From Sphingobium xanthum (GTDB lineage: Bacteria; Pseudomonadota; Alphaproteobacteria; Sphingomonadales; Sphingomonadaceae), in assembly GCF_019737615.1 (NCBI RefSeq), contig NZ_JAHKKS010000001.1, forward strand, positions 310,001 to 374,000: a stretch of 64,000 nucleotides of DNA, read 5' to 3'. The notes beneath the pieces are model-generated. The model saw only the letters and a program-made list of their open reading frames with translations. It was not told the origin of the DNA and did not search any database. Positions 26,392 through 36,076 of this stretch are shown in pieces. The translations under genes were made by a program, and so were the position numbers. Position 1 is the stretch's first letter. Every line of letters starts with the position of its first letter.

Positions 26392-27165
26392 TTAACCGAT
26401 CAATGCAAGCGAGCGCAACGCGCCATAGCCAGCGGTGAGGGTAAGGATGAAGCCAACCATGATCATCAGCGGCTTGGCCGGGACATGCCGGGCGACCCAG
26501 GCGCCCATCGGCGCGGCGATGACGCCGCCGATGAGCAGGCCGATCGTCACCGTGGTGAATGTCTCCCAGCCCAGATGCACCAGGAATGTCGCACTGATCG
26601 CCAGCGTCAGGAAGAACTCGACCGTGTTGACGGTCCCGATCGTGTAGCGCGGCGCGGAGCCCTGGATGAGGAGATTGGAGGTGACCACCGGTCCCCACCC
26701 GCCGCCGCCCGTAGCGTCGAGAAAGCCGCCGACAAGGCCGAGCGGCGCGACGAAGCGGGCATCGCGCGGCTTGGGCGGATATCTGAACCCGCGCCAAAGC
26801 AGCCAGAGGCCGATGCCGACGAGATAGGCCTGGATCCAGGGCTTCACGAGATCGCCATCGATGTTGGACAGGAAATAGGCGCCCGCGACACCGCCCGCGA
26901 CACCGGGCACCATCAGGCGCCAGAACAGTTTCCAGTCCACATTACGGTGAAGCACGTGGCTTATTGCGGACACGGCCGTGGTGCAGGTCTCGGCGGCATG
27001 GACGCTGGCCGAAGCCGCCTTGGGCGGCACGCCGAGCGCCAGCATCAGGCTGCTGGAGATGACGCCATAGGCCATGCCGAGCGCGCCATCGATGATCTGG
27101 GCGCCAAAACCGACGAGGATGAACGGCAGCAATGTCTGCAGGAACTCGACCCAGCCTTCAGCCAC
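26392..27165 (-). CDS. TauE/SafE-family sulfite or sulfonate exporter
   Basis: Inner-membrane protein of about 257 aa with eight predicted spans arranged as two similar halves. GFGAQIIDGALGMAYGVISS and GLVGGFLDATGGGGWGPVVTS are the paired motifs of the TauE/SafE (DUF81) family. The start is probably GTG at 27165, seven bases behind AGAAGG. A TTG two codons earlier is too close to that site. It is divergent from a CysE-like serine acetyltransferase, so a role in sulfur compound export is likely. It lies 40 bases upstream of the oxyR coding start on the same strand, with no clear promoter between them. Confidence 0.9.
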   Translation of the reverse strand: MAEGWVEFLQTLLPFILVGFGAQIIDGALGMAYGVISSSLMLALGVPPKAASASVHAAETCTTAVSAISHVLHRNVDWKLFWRLMVPGVAGGVAGAYFLSNIDGDLVKPWIQAYLVGIGLWLLWRGFRYPPKPRDARFVAPLGLVGGFLDATGGGGWGPVVTSNLLIQGSAPRYTIGTVNTVEFFLTLAISATFLVHLGWETFTTVTIGLLIGGVIAAPMGAWVARHVPAKPLMIMVGFILTLTAGYGALRSLALIG

Positions 27166-27322
27166 ATTCAATCCTTCTCAATTAATCCGATGGACAAATA
27201 CGAAGGAGCCGAGAGAATGCAAGTAGATTGTCCTGGGACAGTTGACCAGCGCAACGCTATGGAAATTTCCGGGCGCAAGCACTAGATAGCGGCTCTTGTC
27301 ATCAATGCAGAGGCGCCGCGCC

Positions 27323-28024
27323 ATGGGACTTCTGTCCTATCTCGATTCGATCAAAGCGCGCGATCCCGCGCCGCGGTCCCGCATGGAGATTCTGATCTAT
27401 CCCGGCGTATGGGCACTCGGTCTTCATCGCGTCGCGCACCGGCTGTTTCGCGCCCGCCTCTATTTCCTGGCCCGGCTGGTCAATCACTTCTCGCGCTTCC
27501 TGACCGCGATCGACATTCACCCCGGCGCGAAGATCGGGAAGAATTTCTTCATCGATCATGGTTTCACGGTCATCGGCGAAACGGCCGACATCGGCGACGA
27601 CGTCACTATCTACCAGTGCGTGACGCTGGGCGGTACCGATCCGGCCAATGGCATTGCCGGCAAGCGGCACCCGACGATTCTTGATGGCGCCATCCTCGGC
27701 TCGGGATGTCAGGTGCTGGGGCCGATCACGGTCGGCGTGCGCGCCCGGATCGGTGCCAATGCCGTCGTGACCAAGGACGTGCCGGAAGGCGCGGTGATGA
27801 TCGGCATTCCGGCGCGCGCGACGCTGATCGACGCCAAGGAGTATCAGAAGCCGTTCGTACCTTATGGCACCCCTTGCTCGGAGGCCTACGATCCGGCAAC
27901 GCAAAAGCTCGAAATCCTCCAGTGCGAAGTCGAGAATCTGCGCAAGCGACTGGCCGAACTTGCCGCCGAGCGGGACGCCGGACGGAGTGCGGAGCCTGAA
28001 AGCCCGTCGCGCACATCGGCCTGA
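27323..28024 (+). CDS. cysE: Serine O-acetyltransferase, CysE/EpsC type
   Basis: Makes O-acetylserine for cysteine synthesis. The protein is 233 aa. After a short helical N-terminus come left-handed beta-helix hexapeptides, with DIHPGAKIGKNFFIDHGFTV containing the catalytic His. VTIYQCVTLGGT and KRHPTILDGAILGSGCQVLG follow. It is shorter at the N-terminus than E. coli CysE, as in the EpsC/short SAT class. The last 40 residues form a predicted coiled coil (LEILQCEVENLRKRLAELAA), an unusual tail. The ATG at 27323 has GAGG nine bases upstream. Earlier in-frame starts (27296 TTG, 27305 ATG) are possible. It overlaps the next gene by one base. Confidence 0.92.
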   Translation: MGLLSYLDSIKARDPAPRSRMEILIYPGVWALGLHRVAHRLFRARLYFLARLVNHFSRFLTAIDIHPGAKIGKNFFIDHGFTVIGETADIGDDVTIYQCVTLGGTDPANGIAGKRHPTILDGAILGSGCQVLGPITVGVRARIGANAVVTKDVPEGAVMIGIPARATLIDAKEYQKPFVPYGTPCSEAYDPATQKLEILQCEVENLRKRLAELAAERDAGRSAEPESPSRTSA

Positions 28025-28380
28025 TGAGCAACATCACCCCGTTTCCGCGTTCGCACTCAGGCTCAACCGCCGCTCCGACACAGACGGGTTTCGACCGGCT
28101 CGAACTCTCCCGCATCATGGACCTTTATGGCCGGATGGTCTCCGCCGGCCAGTGGCGTGATTATGCGATCGATTTCAATCGCGATGTCGCGATCTTCTCG
28201 GCTTTCCGCCGCGCGGCTGAACGGCCTGAGTTTCGTATCGAAAAGCGTCCGTCGTTGCGTCATCGCCAGGGCATGTGGGCGCTCATCGGAGAGACAGGCG
28301 CGGTGCTGCGCCGCGGGCAGGAGTTGGCCGGCGTGCTTGCGCCGGTCGAGCGTCGATTGCTGAAAATAGTCGAAGACTAG
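28024..28380 (+). CDS. DUF2794 domain protein
   Basis: 118 aa of the alphaproteobacterial DUF2794 family. Recognisable features are FDRLELSRIMDLYGRMVSAGQWRDYAIDF and the SAFRRAAERPEFRIEKRP stretch, together with the basic, compact character of the family. Function unknown. No signal or membrane segment. Its ATG overlaps the stop of the serine acetyltransferase (TGATGA), so the two are co-translated. Confidence 0.9.
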   Translation: MSNITPFPRSHSGSTAAPTQTGFDRLELSRIMDLYGRMVSAGQWRDYAIDFNRDVAIFSAFRRAAERPEFRIEKRPSLRHRQGMWALIGETGAVLRRGQELAGVLAPVERRLLKIVED

Positions 28381-28515
28381 GTGCCGGCCGCGCGGAAATG
28401 GCGGTTCACCGCGCGCGATCGCCGGCGCCATAAAATTGACTTTCGCATGATGCAGGGGGCTGACGTGAGCAGAGAGTAGTACGCAGAGGTATGTCGTATT
28501 AACTTCGTCGCAAAA

Positions 28516-28533
28516 CTGTAATCAAAATGTCAT
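28516..28533 (+). promoter_or_regulatory. Pho box upstream of the phosphate porin
   Basis: CTGTAAT-CAAA-ATGTCAT is two seven-base half-sites with four-base spacing. It differs from the CTGTCAT consensus by one base in each half. It is 41 bases before the porin start. Predicted PhoB binding site. Confidence 0.75.
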
Positions 28534-28573
28534 AGCCGCGCCCTTCTGCCCCCAGACCCACCGGAGCGAATTC

Positions 28574-29950
28574 GTGCGATCCACTGCTTGTTTCACTGTC
28601 CTGGCCGCTTCTCTGTGTCTCATGCCGGTATCGGCCATGGCACAGGAAGGCGAAACGGACGTCGCTGCCATGCGGGCCGAGATCGCGCGTCTGCGCGCGC
28701 AGCTTGAGCAGTTGGAAGGGCGCTTGAACAAGGTCGAAACGCAGGCGGTCGTGGCGGCGCCCTCGGCAACCTCGACGCCCGTCGCGCCCGCGCCGCAGCA
28801 AGCCGCAGCGGCAGCGCCCGAGACCAGCATCACCTGGCGCGGTGCTCCGCAAATGTCGAACGGCAAGGGCATCACCTTCAAGCCGCGCGGGCGCCTGCAA
28901 CTCGATACAAGCTATGTATCGCGGCCCGGCAACTCGGGCGCTCCGACGCTCGGCTGGTCGTCGGATGTGCGCCGCGCCTATATCGGTGTGGACGGCGCAT
29001 TGGGCGGCGGTTTCGGTTATCGGCTGGAGGTGGATGTCGCGACCGGCTCGGCTTTGTTGACTGATGCGTGGCTCACTTTTGAGAAGGGGCCGCTCACCGT
29101 CACTATCGGCAACCACAAGACTTTCGGAGGCCTCGACGAGCTGACCAGCGATCTCGAGACGAGCATGCTGGAACGTGCGTCCTTCACGCAGGCCTTTGGT
29201 TTCGAGCGGCGCCTCGGCGTTTCGGTCGCGCTGGCAAAGGGGAATTTTCTGCTGAATGTCGGCGCCTTCGCGGACGACCTTGAGACGATGGGCACGGGCG
29301 TGAAGGATGACAGCTTCTCGCTGAACGGGCGCCTCGTCTACATGCCGAAGATCGGCGGCACGCAGCTTCATGTCGGCGGTTCGTTGCATCGGCGGGAATT
29401 GCAGGGCCTGTTTGCGCCTCTGCGCTACCGGGCGCGGCCGGGCGCACGAACCACTGACATGCGGTTTGTCGATACGGGGGCGTTCAGCGCCACGTCCGAA
29501 ACGGGCTATGGTCTGGAATTCGCTTTGGGCCACGGGCCGTTCCATGTCGCGTCGGAAGCGTTCTGGCAGCATGTCGACCGCCCGAACTTCAGCGATCCGA
29601 CCTTCTTCGGCGGCTATGGCGAGATCGGCTATGTCTTTGCGGGCGGGAAGGGCCGCGGCTACAGCAAAGGCGCGTTCGGGGCCATCCGGCCGACCAAGGG
29701 CATCGACAAGGGCGGTGCCGGCGCCTGGCAGGTCAACCTGCGGTACGACTGGCTGGATCTCAACGATGCAAGCGTGCGCGGCGGCACGCAGCGCACGCTG
29801 GGCGCTTCGCTGGTCTGGGTGCCGATCGAGCGCGTCAAGTTTCTGGCCAATTATCTTCGGGTCAGCGTCGAGGACACACCGGTCCTGATCGGCGCGCTCA
29901 ACGACTATGATGTCGATGTGTTCGGCCTCCGCGCGCAGTATGATTTCTAA
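28574..29950 (+). CDS. Phosphate-selective porin (OprP/OprO family)
   Basis: Outer-membrane channel for phosphate or polyphosphate, 458 aa. Signal peptide (cut after SAMA). A short coiled coil (MRAEIARLRAQLEQLEGRLNKVE) for trimerisation follows, then a Pro/Ala linker and a 16-strand-like barrel. GRLQLDTSYVS, SDVRRAYIGVDGALGGGFGYRLEVD and LGASLVWVPIERVKFLANYL are OprP/O signatures. The barrel ends in Phe. The start is GTG, with CGGAG eight bases upstream. A Pho box precedes it and the pst operon follows 1.2 kb later, so PhoB control is expected. Confidence 0.92.
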   Translation: MRSTACFTVLAASLCLMPVSAMAQEGETDVAAMRAEIARLRAQLEQLEGRLNKVETQAVVAAPSATSTPVAPAPQQAAAAAPETSITWRGAPQMSNGKGITFKPRGRLQLDTSYVSRPGNSGAPTLGWSSDVRRAYIGVDGALGGGFGYRLEVDVATGSALLTDAWLTFEKGPLTVTIGNHKTFGGLDELTSDLETSMLERASFTQAFGFERRLGVSVALAKGNFLLNVGAFADDLETMGTGVKDDSFSLNGRLVYMPKIGGTQLHVGGSLHRRELQGLFAPLRYRARPGARTTDMRFVDTGAFSATSETGYGLEFALGHGPFHVASEAFWQHVDRPNFSDPTFFGGYGEIGYVFAGGKGRGYSKGAFGAIRPTKGIDKGGAGAWQVNLRYDWLDLNDASVRGGTQRTLGASLVWVPIERVKFLANYLRVSVEDTPVLIGALNDYDVDVFGLRAQYDF

Positions 29951-29969
29951 GCGCGCATAGCGCCGCGCG

Positions 29970-31064
29970 TCAGGCTGCCGCTGCCCGCGAAGCAGGTCCA
30001 GGGTCGCTTGCCGGCGGCAATCTCATGGCGAGATCGCCCGGCAACCAGCCGACAACCAGCGCACGAGCCTTGTGCCAGAGCGCCGAGAGCAGCAGGAGTG
30101 CGGACCCGATTACCAGCGCGGTGAGGGCCATGCCGAATTGTAGTGCACCGACCTGCTCGAACAGGCTCTGCAGTGCCCAGAGCACATAAGCCAGCGACGA
30201 TACCAGCAGCGCGCGCCGATCGACCGCAAGGGCTACAAGTCCGAAGAGCATATAGAGCAGCACCACCAGAAGGCCGGTGCCGGTCGAGAGATCGTGATCG
30301 AAGGCGTGCAGCAGATGGAAGAGCGCGTGCGCGATCAGCGGCGCGGCAAGCATGTGCAGCCAGAAGGCGACATCCGAGCGGCGCGTGCGGCGATCCCGAT
30401 CCGACATGTCCCAGCGCATGGCGAAGGCGAACACCCCGATGCCACAGATCAGCATCGGCCAGTAAAGTAGATCGTCGATCGCGTTGTTGGCGCCAACAAA
30501 GCCGATGACGGCCCCGACAAGCGCCGCAACAAGAGCGGCGATCGTGATTGGAACCGCGAAGCGGCGCCAGTGCAGATAGGTCGCCAGCGCCGTCAGGATA
30601 CCGCTGATGCCGATCGTGATGCCGACGGCCATCTGATCGTCATGGTCCTGCCCGACGATCATGAGGCCGCTCGCCGTCAGGCTCCAGAACATCCCGATCG
30701 AGAAAGCCAGCAGGAAGATGATGGAAGGCAGCGCCATGCGCCTCTGCCGCGTGAAATATTCGCCGAGCGCCCAGGCCGTGCCGGCGACCAGGATGCCGGC
30801 CAGAGGCGATTCCATATGGGCATGATCGCGGACCATCCCGGTCGATGTCCCTATCAGCGTGCCGAGGCTTCCGACGGCAACGAGCAGGATGACGCCCGCG
30901 ATGGCGACGAAAATGTCGTTGAAACCCGTCAGCAGGCGGAATTGCTCTTCGTCCACCAGGCTGGTCTTGTGGCGCTCCGCGATGAAGCTGCGGAACGCGA
31001 GTAGGGTGTCGCTGGTCAGGACACCCGCATCGACGGCATCGTCGAGATCGGCATTGGAGTACAT
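29970..31064 (-). CDS. Multi-pass membrane protein of unknown function
   Basis: 364 aa. A soluble N-terminal helix-rich segment (YSNADLDDAVDAGVLTSDTL) is followed by about ten hydrophobic spans, the first near DIFVAIAGVILLVAVGSLG. The layout recalls the DUF2157/DUF4401 group of membrane proteins, but I am not certain. GGGGAGG lies just before the ATG. It is downstream of phoB on the same strand (63 bases), yet has its own AT-rich upstream region, so membership of the pst-phoB transcript is uncertain. Confidence 0.8.
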   Translation of the reverse strand: MYSNADLDDAVDAGVLTSDTLLAFRSFIAERHKTSLVDEEQFRLLTGFNDIFVAIAGVILLVAVGSLGTLIGTSTGMVRDHAHMESPLAGILVAGTAWALGEYFTRQRRMALPSIIFLLAFSIGMFWSLTASGLMIVGQDHDDQMAVGITIGISGILTALATYLHWRRFAVPITIAALVAALVGAVIGFVGANNAIDDLLYWPMLICGIGVFAFAMRWDMSDRDRRTRRSDVAFWLHMLAAPLIAHALFHLLHAFDHDLSTGTGLLVVLLYMLFGLVALAVDRRALLVSSLAYVLWALQSLFEQVGALQFGMALTALVIGSALLLLSALWHKARALVVGWLPGDLAMRLPPASDPGPASRAAAA

Positions 31065-31127
31065 CTGTTACCTCCCCTGTTTGGCGGAGAAGGTAACATT
31101 AGTGCCTTAGTGATACAATACAGCAAT

Positions 31128-31829
31128 TCAGGCTGCGTCGGCGTCCAGCGAGTAACCGGCCGAGCGCACGGTCCGGATGATATCGGGTGCGCCGCCGGCA
31201 TTGATCGCCTTGCGCAGGCGCCGGATGTGGACATCGACCGTCCGCAGCTCGATCTCGCTGTCCTGCCCCCACACGGAATCCAGCAGCCGCTCGCGCGAGA
31301 ACACCCAGCCGGGATGCTCGAGCAGATGGCGCAGCAGGCGGAACTCGGTCGGACCCAGCGGAACGAGAGCGCCGGCGCGCCGCACCTTGTGGGCGACCGT
31401 GTCCATCTCCAGATCCCCGAAGATCAGCACTTCGCCCGCCAGCGCAGGGCGCACGCGGCGCAGCACGGCGTTAACCCGCGCGATCAGCTCCCGCGGGGAG
31501 AAGGGCTTGGTGACATAGTCGTCGGCCCCCGTTTCGAGACCGCGCACGCGATCCTCTTCCTCGCCGCGCGCGGTCAGCATGATGATCGGCACATTGGCCG
31601 TCTCGTTCATGCGGCGCAGGCGGCGGCAGACCTCGATGCCGGAGAGATTCTCGACCATCCAGTCGAGCAGGACGATGTCCGGCGTGCGCTCCTGGGCGAG
31701 GATCAGCGCCTCCTCGCCGTCCGGCGTCTGAGCGACGTCGAAGTCTTCGCGCTGGAAATGCCACGTCAGCAATTCCGCCAGCGCGGCATCGTCCTCGACG
31801 AGAAGCATCTTGGCGCGGGCCACGCTCAA
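31128..31829 (-). CDS. phoB: Phosphate regulon response regulator PhoB
   Basis: OmpR/PhoB-class regulator, 233 aa. The receiver domain (5-120) has acidic residues Glu12/Asp13, phospho-acceptor Asp56 in VLLDWMVENLSG, Thr86 and Lys108 in TKPF. The C-terminal winged helix carries LGPTEFRLLRHLLEHPG and RTVDVHIRRLRKAIN. The VENLSGIEVCRRLR stretch is specific to PhoB. Its ATG overlaps the phoU stop by four bases. In this operon the regulator is the last gene while its kinase phoR is the first. It should bind the two Pho boxes described at 28516 and 37186. Confidence 0.96.
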   Translation of the reverse strand: MSVARAKMLLVEDDAALAELLTWHFQREDFDVAQTPDGEEALILAQERTPDIVLLDWMVENLSGIEVCRRLRRMNETANVPIIMLTARGEEEDRVRGLETGADDYVTKPFSPRELIARVNAVLRRVRPALAGEVLIFGDLEMDTVAHKVRRAGALVPLGPTEFRLLRHLLEHPGWVFSRERLLDSVWGQDSEIELRTVDVHIRRLRKAINAGGAPDIIRTVRSAGYSLDADAA

Positions 31830-32521
31830 CGCTCCACCGTATCGATGATCGTCGCCTTCTCGCGCTCGGGCGGCTTCTCGCCGGTCGCTACATAGTGGAC
31901 CATCTCGGCGATGTTGGTCGCATGGTCGCCGATACGCTCCAGATTTTTCGCGATGAAGAGCACGTGTGCGCTCTCGGAGATCATCTTCTGATTTTCCATC
32001 ATGAAGGTGACCATGGTGCGGAAGATGGAGTTGTAGAAATCATCGACCGCCCGATCCCGCTCGATCACGGCGAGAGCCAGCTTGGCGTCACGCGCGGCGA
32101 AGGCATCGAGCGCAGACTTGACCATCTCGCGCGCGATTTGCGCCATGGAAGGCAGGAGTGCGAGCGGCTCCATGCGGCTTTGCGCGGTGACCGTCTCAAC
32201 CCGCTTCGCGATATTCTTGGCATAGTCCGCCATGCGCTCGACAATGCCCGAAATCTTGAGGACGGCGATGATCTCGCGCAGATCGTCCGCCAGCGGGGCG
32301 CGTAGGGCGATGGTCTGCACGACCAGCCGCTCGATATGCGCGTCCAGTTCGTCGATCCGCGCATCGCCCGCCACGACCGTGCGGGCGAGTTCGACATTGC
32401 GCGTGGACAGCGCCTTCATGGCATTGTCGATCGCATCTTCGGTGAGGCCGCCCATCTCGGCGATCAGCGCGCGCAGCGCGTTGATGTCGTCGTCGAACGC
32501 CTTGACCGTATGTTCCGTCAT
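31826..32521 (-). CDS. phoU: Phosphate signalling protein PhoU
   Basis: Negative regulator that links the PstSCAB transporter to the PhoR kinase. The protein is 231 aa, all helical, built of two three-helix bundles. The metal-binding E-x3-D-x3 patterns appear as ERMADYAKNIAKRVE and ERIGDHATNIAEMVHYV, one per repeat. Length and motifs are standard. It starts 26 bases after pstB, with GACGGACAGG upstream, and overlaps phoB. Confidence 0.95.
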   Translation of the reverse strand: MTEHTVKAFDDDINALRALIAEMGGLTEDAIDNAMKALSTRNVELARTVVAGDARIDELDAHIERLVVQTIALRAPLADDLREIIAVLKISGIVERMADYAKNIAKRVETVTAQSRMEPLALLPSMAQIAREMVKSALDAFAARDAKLALAVIERDRAVDDFYNSIFRTMVTFMMENQKMISESAHVLFIAKNLERIGDHATNIAEMVHYVATGEKPPEREKATIIDTVER

Positions 32522-32546
32522 GGTCCGTATCCTGTCCGTCGCTGTT

Positions 32547-33323
<777 letters not shown>

Positions 33324-33331
33324 TGGTGTCG

Positions 33332-34621
33332 TCACCATTTCTTTTCGAACTTGTTGCGCAGGTAGATGGCGATGCTGTTCATCGTCAGCAGGAAGATCAG
33401 CAGCACGATGATTGCCGCCGATGTCTTCTCGATGAAGCCCTTGCCGACCTCGTCGGACCACAGGAAGATCTGGACGGGCAGCACGGTCGCCGGATCGGTG
33501 ATTCCGCCCGGAGGCGAAGCCACGAAGGCGCGCATGCCGATCATCAGCAGCGGTGCGGTCTCGCCGAGCGCGCGGGCCATGCCGATGATCGTGCCGGTGA
33601 GGATGCCGGGCAGCGCCAGCGGCAAGACATGGTGGAACACGACCTGTATCGGCGACGCGCCGATGCCGAGGGCGGCATCGCGGATCGACGGCGGCACGGC
33701 CTTGATGGCATTGCGTCCGGCGATGACGATGACCGGCATGGTCATGAGCGCGAGCGTCATGCCGCCGACGAGCGGCGCCGAGCGCGGCAGGTGCATCATG
33801 TTCAGGAAAATGGCGAGGCCAAGCAGGCCGAAGATGATCGAGGGCACGGCCGCGAGATTGTTGATCGACACCTCGATGATGTCGGTCCAGCGATTGCGCG
33901 GTGCATATTCCTCCAGATAGAGGGCCGCGAACACACCGATCGGGAAGCTCAGCGCCAGCGTGATCGCCATGGTCAGCAGCGAGCCCTTGAGCGCTCCCCA
34001 GATACCGACCACGGTCGGGTCCGTGCCGTCGCTGGAGGTCAGGAAGCCGCCATTGAAACCGGTCGAGAGTGCGCGGGCCTGTTCGAGTTTTACAACCGCT
34101 GCCTCGTCGGCCTCGCTGCCGTCGCTCTTGGCAGCGAGGTCGATGCCGGCGGATGCGGGGACCGTGATCGTCACCTTGCGCGTCAGAATGCCGGGGTCGG
34201 CGATGATCGCCTTGCGCAGGGCCGCGACCGCCCCGGATGAAATATAGTCGTCGCCATCCTTGCCGAAGGCGGCCTGCGCCGAACTTTCGATCACTTGCGG
34301 CAGATTGGCGTTGGCCAGCACCTGATCCGGATTGGTCGAGAGCATCGCGGGGTCGATCATGATCGGTGAACGGGGAAAATCGACCGGCAGCTTGATCTGC
34401 GTGCTCATGAAGCCGCGCGCGCCATTGGCGCCCATCGAGATCAGCAGGAAGGCCAGAAAGCCCGCCGAGATCAGCACCGCGCAGAGACCCAGTAGCCTGA
34501 AACGGCGCTCGGCTGCGTAGCGAAGCGCAATGCGCCGGCGCATCGCCTCGCCATTCCAGTCAGTCGGCGCGCGGGATGTGGCAACAGGTGTCGCGGACAT
34601 GGGGAGAACAGCCTCGCTCAT
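33332..34621 (-). CDS. pstA: Phosphate ABC transporter permease PstA with enlarged periplasmic domain
   Basis: 429 aa, about 130 more than E. coli PstA. Span 1 ([20 protein letters not shown]) is followed by a soluble insert (about 70-205) with [20 protein letters not shown], resembling the DUF3333 region of alphaproteobacterial PstA. The permease core with five more spans comes next. The EAA loop is [24 protein letters not shown], and SIRDAAL precedes it. It overlaps pstC by four bases (ATGA). The insert probably lies in the periplasm near PstS. Confidence 0.94.
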   Translation of the reverse strand: MSEAVLPMSATPVATSRAPTDWNGEAMRRRIALRYAAERRFRLLGLCAVLISAGFLAFLLISMGANGARGFMSTQIKLPVDFPRSPIMIDPAMLSTNPDQVLANANLPQVIESSAQAAFGKDGDDYISSGAVAALRKAIIADPGILTRKVTITVPASAGIDLAAKSDGSEADEAAVVKLEQARALSTGFNGGFLTSSDGTDPTVVGIWGALKGSLLTMAITLALSFPIGVFAALYLEEYAPRNRWTDIIEVSINNLAAVPSIIFGLLGLAIFLNMMHLPRSAPLVGGMTLALMTMPVIVIAGRNAIKAVPPSIRDAALGIGASPIQVVFHHVLPLALPGILTGTIIGMARALGETAPLLMIGMRAFVASPPGGITDPATVLPVQIFLWSDEVGKGFIEKTSAAIIVLLIFLLTMNSIAIYLRNKFEKKW

Positions 34622-36000
34622 TCATAGGCCTCGCGATATTTCTTCACGACGCGCAAGGCGACGATGTTGAGGAGCAATGTCACGATGAACAGCACGAGGC
34701 CGAGCGCGAAGGCTGCGAGCGTCTTGGCACTGTCGAACTCCTGATCGCCGGTCAGCAACTGGACCATCTGCGTGGTCACCGTCGTCACGCTGGCGAAGGG
34801 ATTGAGCGTCATATTGGCAGCGAGGCCCGCCGCCATCACCACGATCATCGTCTCGCCGATCGCGCGGCTGACGGCGAGCAGGACGCCGCCTACCACGCCG
34901 GGCAACGCCGCGGGGATCAGGACGCGCCGGATCGTTTCACTGGTCGTGGCGCCCATAGCGAGACTGCCGTCGCGCATCGACTGCGGCACGGCGGCGATGC
35001 TGTCATCGGCCATCGAGGAAACGAATGGGATGATCATGACGCCCATGACGAGGCCGGCCGCGAGCGCGCTTTCTGACGATGCGCCGGGGATACCGATCCC
35101 GGCGGCGAGATTGCGCAGTGCGGGCGCCACGGTGAGCGCGGCGAAATAGCCATAGACCACGGTCGGTACGCCTGCGAGCACCTCGAGCATCGGCTTCATC
35201 CACTTGCGTGTCCGTGGTTTGGCATATTGGGTGAGATAGATGGCGCTCATCAGCCCGAGCGGGATGGCGACGATCATGGCGATGATCGCGCCGATGAAGA
35301 TCGTGCCCCAGAAGAGCGGAACGGCACCGAATGCGTCTTCATTGCCATAGCCCATGGCTGCCGATTGCGGACTCCACTTGAGACCCAGGAGGAAGTCGAG
35401 CGGATTGACCATCGAGAAGAAGCGCAGCGACTCAAAGAGCAGCGAAGCGACGATGCCGGCGGTCGTTATGATCGCGATGAGCGACGCGAGAAGCAGCGTC
35501 CACATGACGACGCGCTCGACACGGTTGCGCGCGGTGAACGAGGGGCGGACGCGCGAAAAGGCATAGGCGCCGCAGGCAAAGGCGAGGATGGCGGCGAGCA
35601 CGGCGCCGATTGTCGAATAGCGGCCATAGGCGGCGCGATAGGGCTCGACCAGCGACATCGACTGCGGATTGAAGGCGGCGGTCTGCGCGCCGCTGGCGAT
35701 CGCGCCGGCTTCGGACAGGATTGCGCCGCGGGAGAAATCGTCGGCCGGAAGCGACTGTGCGGCAGGCGAGGTCAGCACGCTGTCGAGCACGAGGCTCGGC
35801 ATGACATTCGCCCAGACCGCCAGAAAAGCCAGTGCCGGCAGGGCTGTCCACAGCGCCACATACCAGCCATGCTGGCTCGGCCGGCTGTTGGTCGCGAGCC
35901 GGCCGGCCTCGATGCCGAGGCGTGTCGCTCGGGCACGCGCCACGATCCACCCGATGAGGGCGAGCGCGACTATGATCATCACGATCATCATGCCGGTCAT
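34618..36000 (-). CDS. pstC: Phosphate ABC transporter permease PstC
   Basis: 460 aa, also longer than E. coli PstC (319). Two N-terminal spans flank a periplasmic segment (about 68-125, LVLDSVLTSPAAQSLPADDF). A third span and the permease core follow, with WGTIFIGAIIAMIVAIPLGL and the EAA loop SMRDGSLAMGATTSETIRRV. It forms the membrane channel with PstA. It is separated from pstS by a 76-base gap containing a perfect hairpin, so its expression may be lower than that of pstS. Stop overlaps the pstA start. Confidence 0.94.
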   Translation of the reverse strand: MTGMMIVMIIVALALIGWIVARARATRLGIEAGRLATNSRPSQHGWYVALWTALPALAFLAVWANVMPSLVLDSVLTSPAAQSLPADDFSRGAILSEAGAIASGAQTAAFNPQSMSLVEPYRAAYGRYSTIGAVLAAILAFACGAYAFSRVRPSFTARNRVERVVMWTLLLASLIAIITTAGIVASLLFESLRFFSMVNPLDFLLGLKWSPQSAAMGYGNEDAFGAVPLFWGTIFIGAIIAMIVAIPLGLMSAIYLTQYAKPRTRKWMKPMLEVLAGVPTVVYGYFAALTVAPALRNLAAGIGIPGASSESALAAGLVMGVMIIPFVSSMADDSIAAVPQSMRDGSLAMGATTSETIRRVLIPAALPGVVGGVLLAVSRAIGETMIVVMAAGLAANMTLNPFASVTTVTTQMVQLLTGDQEFDSAKTLAAFALGLVLFIVTLLLNIVALRVVKKYREAYE

Positions 36001-36035
36001 CTTGCCGTGTTCCCCTGGATTCGCGGGCGGAAGGC

Positions 36036-36064
36036 GGCATGGCGAGCGCGCGGCTCGCCATGCC
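36036..36064 (-). terminator. Perfect stem-loop between pstS and pstC
   Basis: A 12-pair stem, GGCATGGCGAGC against GCTCGCCATGCC, with a five-base loop and no mismatch lies in the pstS-pstC gap. No T-run follows on the minus strand. It is more likely an mRNA-stabilising or partially attenuating structure, raising PstS over the permease, than a full terminator. Confidence 0.6.
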
Positions 36065-36076
36065 GATCGATGGCCA

